NCBI RefSeq assembly: GCF_029589435.1
Contig: NZ_JARRAG010000002.1
Location: forward strand, 4,836,001-4,900,000
Reading direction: 5' to 3'
Source: Paludisphaera mucosa
Lineage (GTDB): Bacteria; Planctomycetota; Planctomycetia; Isosphaerales; Isosphaeraceae
Length of the DNA stretch: 64,000 nucleotides
Shown: positions 61,830 through 64,000 of the stretch, in pieces
How positions within the stretch are numbered: position 1 is the first letter of the stretch
How the letters are laid out: the number at the start of each line of letters is the position of its first letter
Translations under genes and position numbers: made by a program
The notes under the pieces: model-generated
What the model was told of the DNA's origin: nothing
What the model saw: the letters and a program-made list of their open reading frames with translations, nothing else
Databases searched by the model: none

Positions 61830-64000
61830 ATGATCGCCGCGTGGCTGTTGGCTGGGGCCTTGTGCGCCGTCGGGGCCTGGGAAGACGGTTCGAAGCCCCC
61901 CGAACCCGACCGCGCGGCGTACGAATCGGCGAAGGCCTCGGCCGGCCGCGACGCCGAGGCGCAGGTGAGGCTGGCGCTCTGGTGCGAGGCCCGGGGCATG
62001 GCCGCCGAGCGCACCACGCATTTGATGCGAGCCGTCCTGATCGACCCCGAGAACGCGCGGGCCCGCGGACTGCTCGGCCAGGTGAAGCACGACGGCAAGT
62101 GGCTGCGCGCCGAGGACGTGGCGAAGGCGGTCGAGCAGTCGCCCGAGCGGCAGGCGCTGCAGCGCGAGTACCTGGACCGCCGGGCGAAGGCCGGCGACGA
62201 CGCCGACGACCAGTACAAGCTCGCCTTGTGGTGCGAGGAGAAGGGGCTGACCCAGCCGATGGTGGCCCACCTGCACCGGACGCTCCAGCTCGACCCCGGC
62301 CGCGAGGGGGCCTGGCGGCGGCTGGGCTTCACCAGGGTCAAGGGCCGCTGGGTGAACCCCGAGATCGAGGCCGCCTTCAAGGCGGAGCGCGAGGCGCAGG
62401 CGAAGGCCGACCGCGCCTGGAAGCCGAAGCTGGAGACCTTTCGGACCGCCCTGGGGGGCAAGAACCGGGCGAAGCGGGCCGAGGCGTTGAAGGCCCTGGC
62501 GGCGATCGAGGACCCTCGCGCAGTGCCGATGCTGTGGCAGGTCTTCGTCAAGGGGGGCGTCGAGGAGCGGCAATGGGCGGCCGCCGACGTCCTCAGCCGG
62601 CTCGACGCGCCCGCGGCCTCGACGGCGCTGGCGTCGCTGGCCCTGTTCAGCCCGCACGCGGCGGTGCGGAGCGATGCGGCGGCGTTGCTGCAGCGTCGCG
62701 ACCCGCGGGAGTTCGCCGCGATGCTGGCGGCCGCGATCCGCGACGAGGTGAAGTACAAGGTCAAGCCGATCGACGGCCCCGGCTCGCAGGGCGAGCTGCT
62801 CGTCGAGGGCGAGGACGCCAACGTGCGGCGGATCTATCGGCCGCTGCAGAGCCCGACCATCCAGCCCGGCGACCAGCTCGGGACGGACGCGAACGGCAAC
62901 GTCGTCGCCAACCGCCCGATCGCGACGTATGAGGGGCCGTTGTTGACGGCCGCGTCCGCGGCGGCCCTGTGGTCCGGCAGGCCCGTGGTGGGCTACCTGC
63001 CGCCGACGGACGGCATGGCCGGCATGGACGGCCTGACCGGGCTCCCCATGGTGAATTCGCTCGGGGGGCCCGGATTCCTCTGGAACCCCCCGGACGACCT
63101 CGGGGCGGCGGCCGCGACCCTGGAGCGTGCGGGCGTGCCCGCGTCGCTGAGCCGGACGGCCGTGGGCCGGATCGCGGAGTCGAACGCCCTCTGGTCGTCG
63201 GCGCAATGGGCGGCGGCCGGGGCGATCATGGGCGGCCGCCCCACGCCCTTCGTCCGTCCGATCATCCAGGAGTCGATGCAGATCCCGATCCAGCAGATGA
63301 GGGCCGAGGCCCAGGCGTCGGCGCTGGTGGCGCGCCAGCAGCTGGCGAGCGACGTGGCCGGCATCGAGGCGTACAACGCGCCGATCCGCGAGGTCAACGA
63401 GCGGGCCGTGGCGATCCTCAAGGCGGTGAGCGGCGAGGACCGTGGCGACGACCGTCGCAAGTGGATGAACTGGGTGCTCGACCTGCAGGGCTACGGCCAG
63501 CCCTTCAAGGGCCGGACCGCGCCCACGGACCTGGTCGTCGAGGACGTGCCGATCGGCTTCCAGCCCCAGGCGGCCCCGATCCCGACGTCGGACGTGGTGG
63601 GCTTCCGCTTCTTCACCTCGTGCTTCGCCGCGGGGACGCGCGTCCGCACCCTGCAGGGGGAGCGGCCGATCGAGGAGGTCCAGCCCGGCGACCAGGTCCT
63701 CAGCCAGGACACGACCAGCGGCCGGCTCGCCTTCAAGCCGGTCCTCGAGGCCGTCCACAACCCGCCCGACTGGACGTACGCGATCGACCTGGGCAAGGAG
63801 ACGGTCCACCCCACCGGCATCCACCGCTTCTGGAAGGCCGGGAAAGGCTGGGTGATGGCCCGCGACGTCCAGCCGGGCGACCGGCTGCGGACGGCGGGCG
63901 GCGTGGTGGAGGTGGTCTCGGCCGGGCGCGAGAAGCTCCAGCCCGTCTTCAACCTCTTGCTGGCCGGCGGCGACAACTACTGCGTGGGGACGGTCGGCGT
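61830..64000 (+). CDS. Secreted HEAT/Hint-domain protein, 3'-truncated by window edge
   Basis: The frame from ATG 61,830 stays open to the window end (723 codons). A short hydrophobic N-terminus (IAAWLLAGALCAVGAW) is a possible signal peptide. Residues about 30-180 contain two similar TPR-like units (VRLALWCEARGMAAERTTHLMRAVLIDPE and YKLALWCEEKGLTQPMVAHLHRTLQLDPG). A HEAT-like segment follows (about 215-295: LKALAAIEDPRAVPMLWQV ... LSRLDAPAASTALASLALFS). After a middle region, a Hint (hedgehog/intein-type) domain begins near residue 598 with the nucleophilic Cys (SCFAAGTRVRTLQGERPIEEVQPGDQV) and continues with a HPTGIHRFWKAGKGWVMARDVQPGDRL block. Hint domains self-cleave a peptide bond. The C-terminus is not visible. 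Confidence 0.82.
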   Translation, partial: MIAAWLLAGALCAVGAWEDGSKPPEPDRAAYESAKASAGRDAEAQVRLALWCEARGMAAERTTHLMRAVLIDPENARARGLLGQVKHDGKWLRAEDVAKAVEQSPERQALQREYLDRRAKAGDDADDQYKLALWCEEKGLTQPMVAHLHRTLQLDPGREGAWRRLGFTRVKGRWVNPEIEAAFKAEREAQAKADRAWKPKLETFRTALGGKNRAKRAEALKALAAIEDPRAVPMLWQVFVKGGVEERQWAAADVLSRLDAPAASTALASLALFSPHAAVRSDAAALLQRRDPREFAAMLAAAIRDEVKYKVKPIDGPGSQGELLVEGEDANVRRIYRPLQSPTIQPGDQLGTDANGNVVANRPIATYEGPLLTAASAAALWSGRPVVGYLPPTDGMAGMDGLTGLPMVNSLGGPGFLWNPPDDLGAAAATLERAGVPASLSRTAVGRIAESNALWSSAQWAAAGAIMGGRPTPFVRPIIQESMQIPIQQMRAEAQASALVARQQLASDVAGIEAYNAPIREVNERAVAILKAVSGEDRGDDRRKWMNWVLDLQGYGQPFKGRTAPTDLVVEDVPIGFQPQAAPIPTSDVVGFRFFTSCFAAGTRVRTLQGERPIEEVQPGDQVLSQDTTSGRLAFKPVLEAVHNPPDWTYAIDLGKETVHPTGIHRFWKAGKGWVMARDVQPGDRLRTAGGVVEVVSAGREKLQPVFNLLLAGGDNYCVGTVG

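Overview
This is a GC-rich (about 70 %) bacterial window that reads as a chromosomal segment of a planctomycete, most likely of the order Isosphaerales (Paludisphaera/Singulisphaera-like). The main grounds are a DUF1559 pseudopilin with its H-X9-DG motif, two PknB-type kinases (one fused to an enzyme, one to kinesin-light-chain TPRs), many secreted Pro/Ala/Tyr/Gly-rich proteins, a LacI/AraC hybrid XylR-type regulator, and mostly single-gene transcription units on both strands. I see no tRNA, rRNA, CRISPR array, prophage or insertion sequence. The assignment rests on gene content only.

Region 1-23 kb is mostly housekeeping and transport. It holds the 3' two thirds of gyrA (cut by the window edge), a secreted unknown protein, a SWIM zinc-finger protein and a convergent HAD phosphatase. 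A minus-strand metal-efflux operon follows: a Cys-rich secreted protein, a CusB-like adaptor with two extra Cys modules, and a CusA-like RND pump carrying a roughly 230-residue insertion. Next come a secreted O-methyltransferase, a GNAT protein, a GH5-like glycosidase, ATP-dependent phosphofructokinase, a secreted polysaccharide-lyase-like protein and a divergent membrane pyrophosphatase. The section ends with a three-gene cluster: a Ser/Thr kinase fused to a complete nicotinamidase, then a HicB-like protein and an uncharacterised partner.

Region 23-37 kb holds two paralogous membrane-anchored VWA proteins flanking a Tat-exported TIM-barrel-like protein. It continues with a multicopper oxidase fused to a redoxin domain, a membrane/spermidine-synthase fusion, and a XylR-like regulator.

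Region 37-47 kb is dominated by exported proteins: a DUF1559 pseudopilin and its small lipoprotein, several low-complexity secreted proteins, a PKD-like protein, and an astacin-family metalloprotease whose gene overlaps its convergent neighbour by 160 bp. An alpha/beta hydrolase, NAD(P)H-hydrate epimerase and an FmdB zinc ribbon follow.

Region 47-64 kb has an isolated dnaA, a kinase-TPR protein, DUF1003 and DUF3224 proteins, an 860-bp gene-poor stretch, a repeat-containing solenoid protein, two Tyr-rich secreted proteins, a zinc-ribbon/HEAT membrane protein and a two-subunit molybdenum hydroxylase (FeS + Moco subunits). The window ends inside a large HEAT/Hint-domain protein. Inverted doublets of a REP-like repeat occur at about 25.7, 45.9 and 53.3 kb, and GC-rich hairpins without long U-tracts follow several genes.
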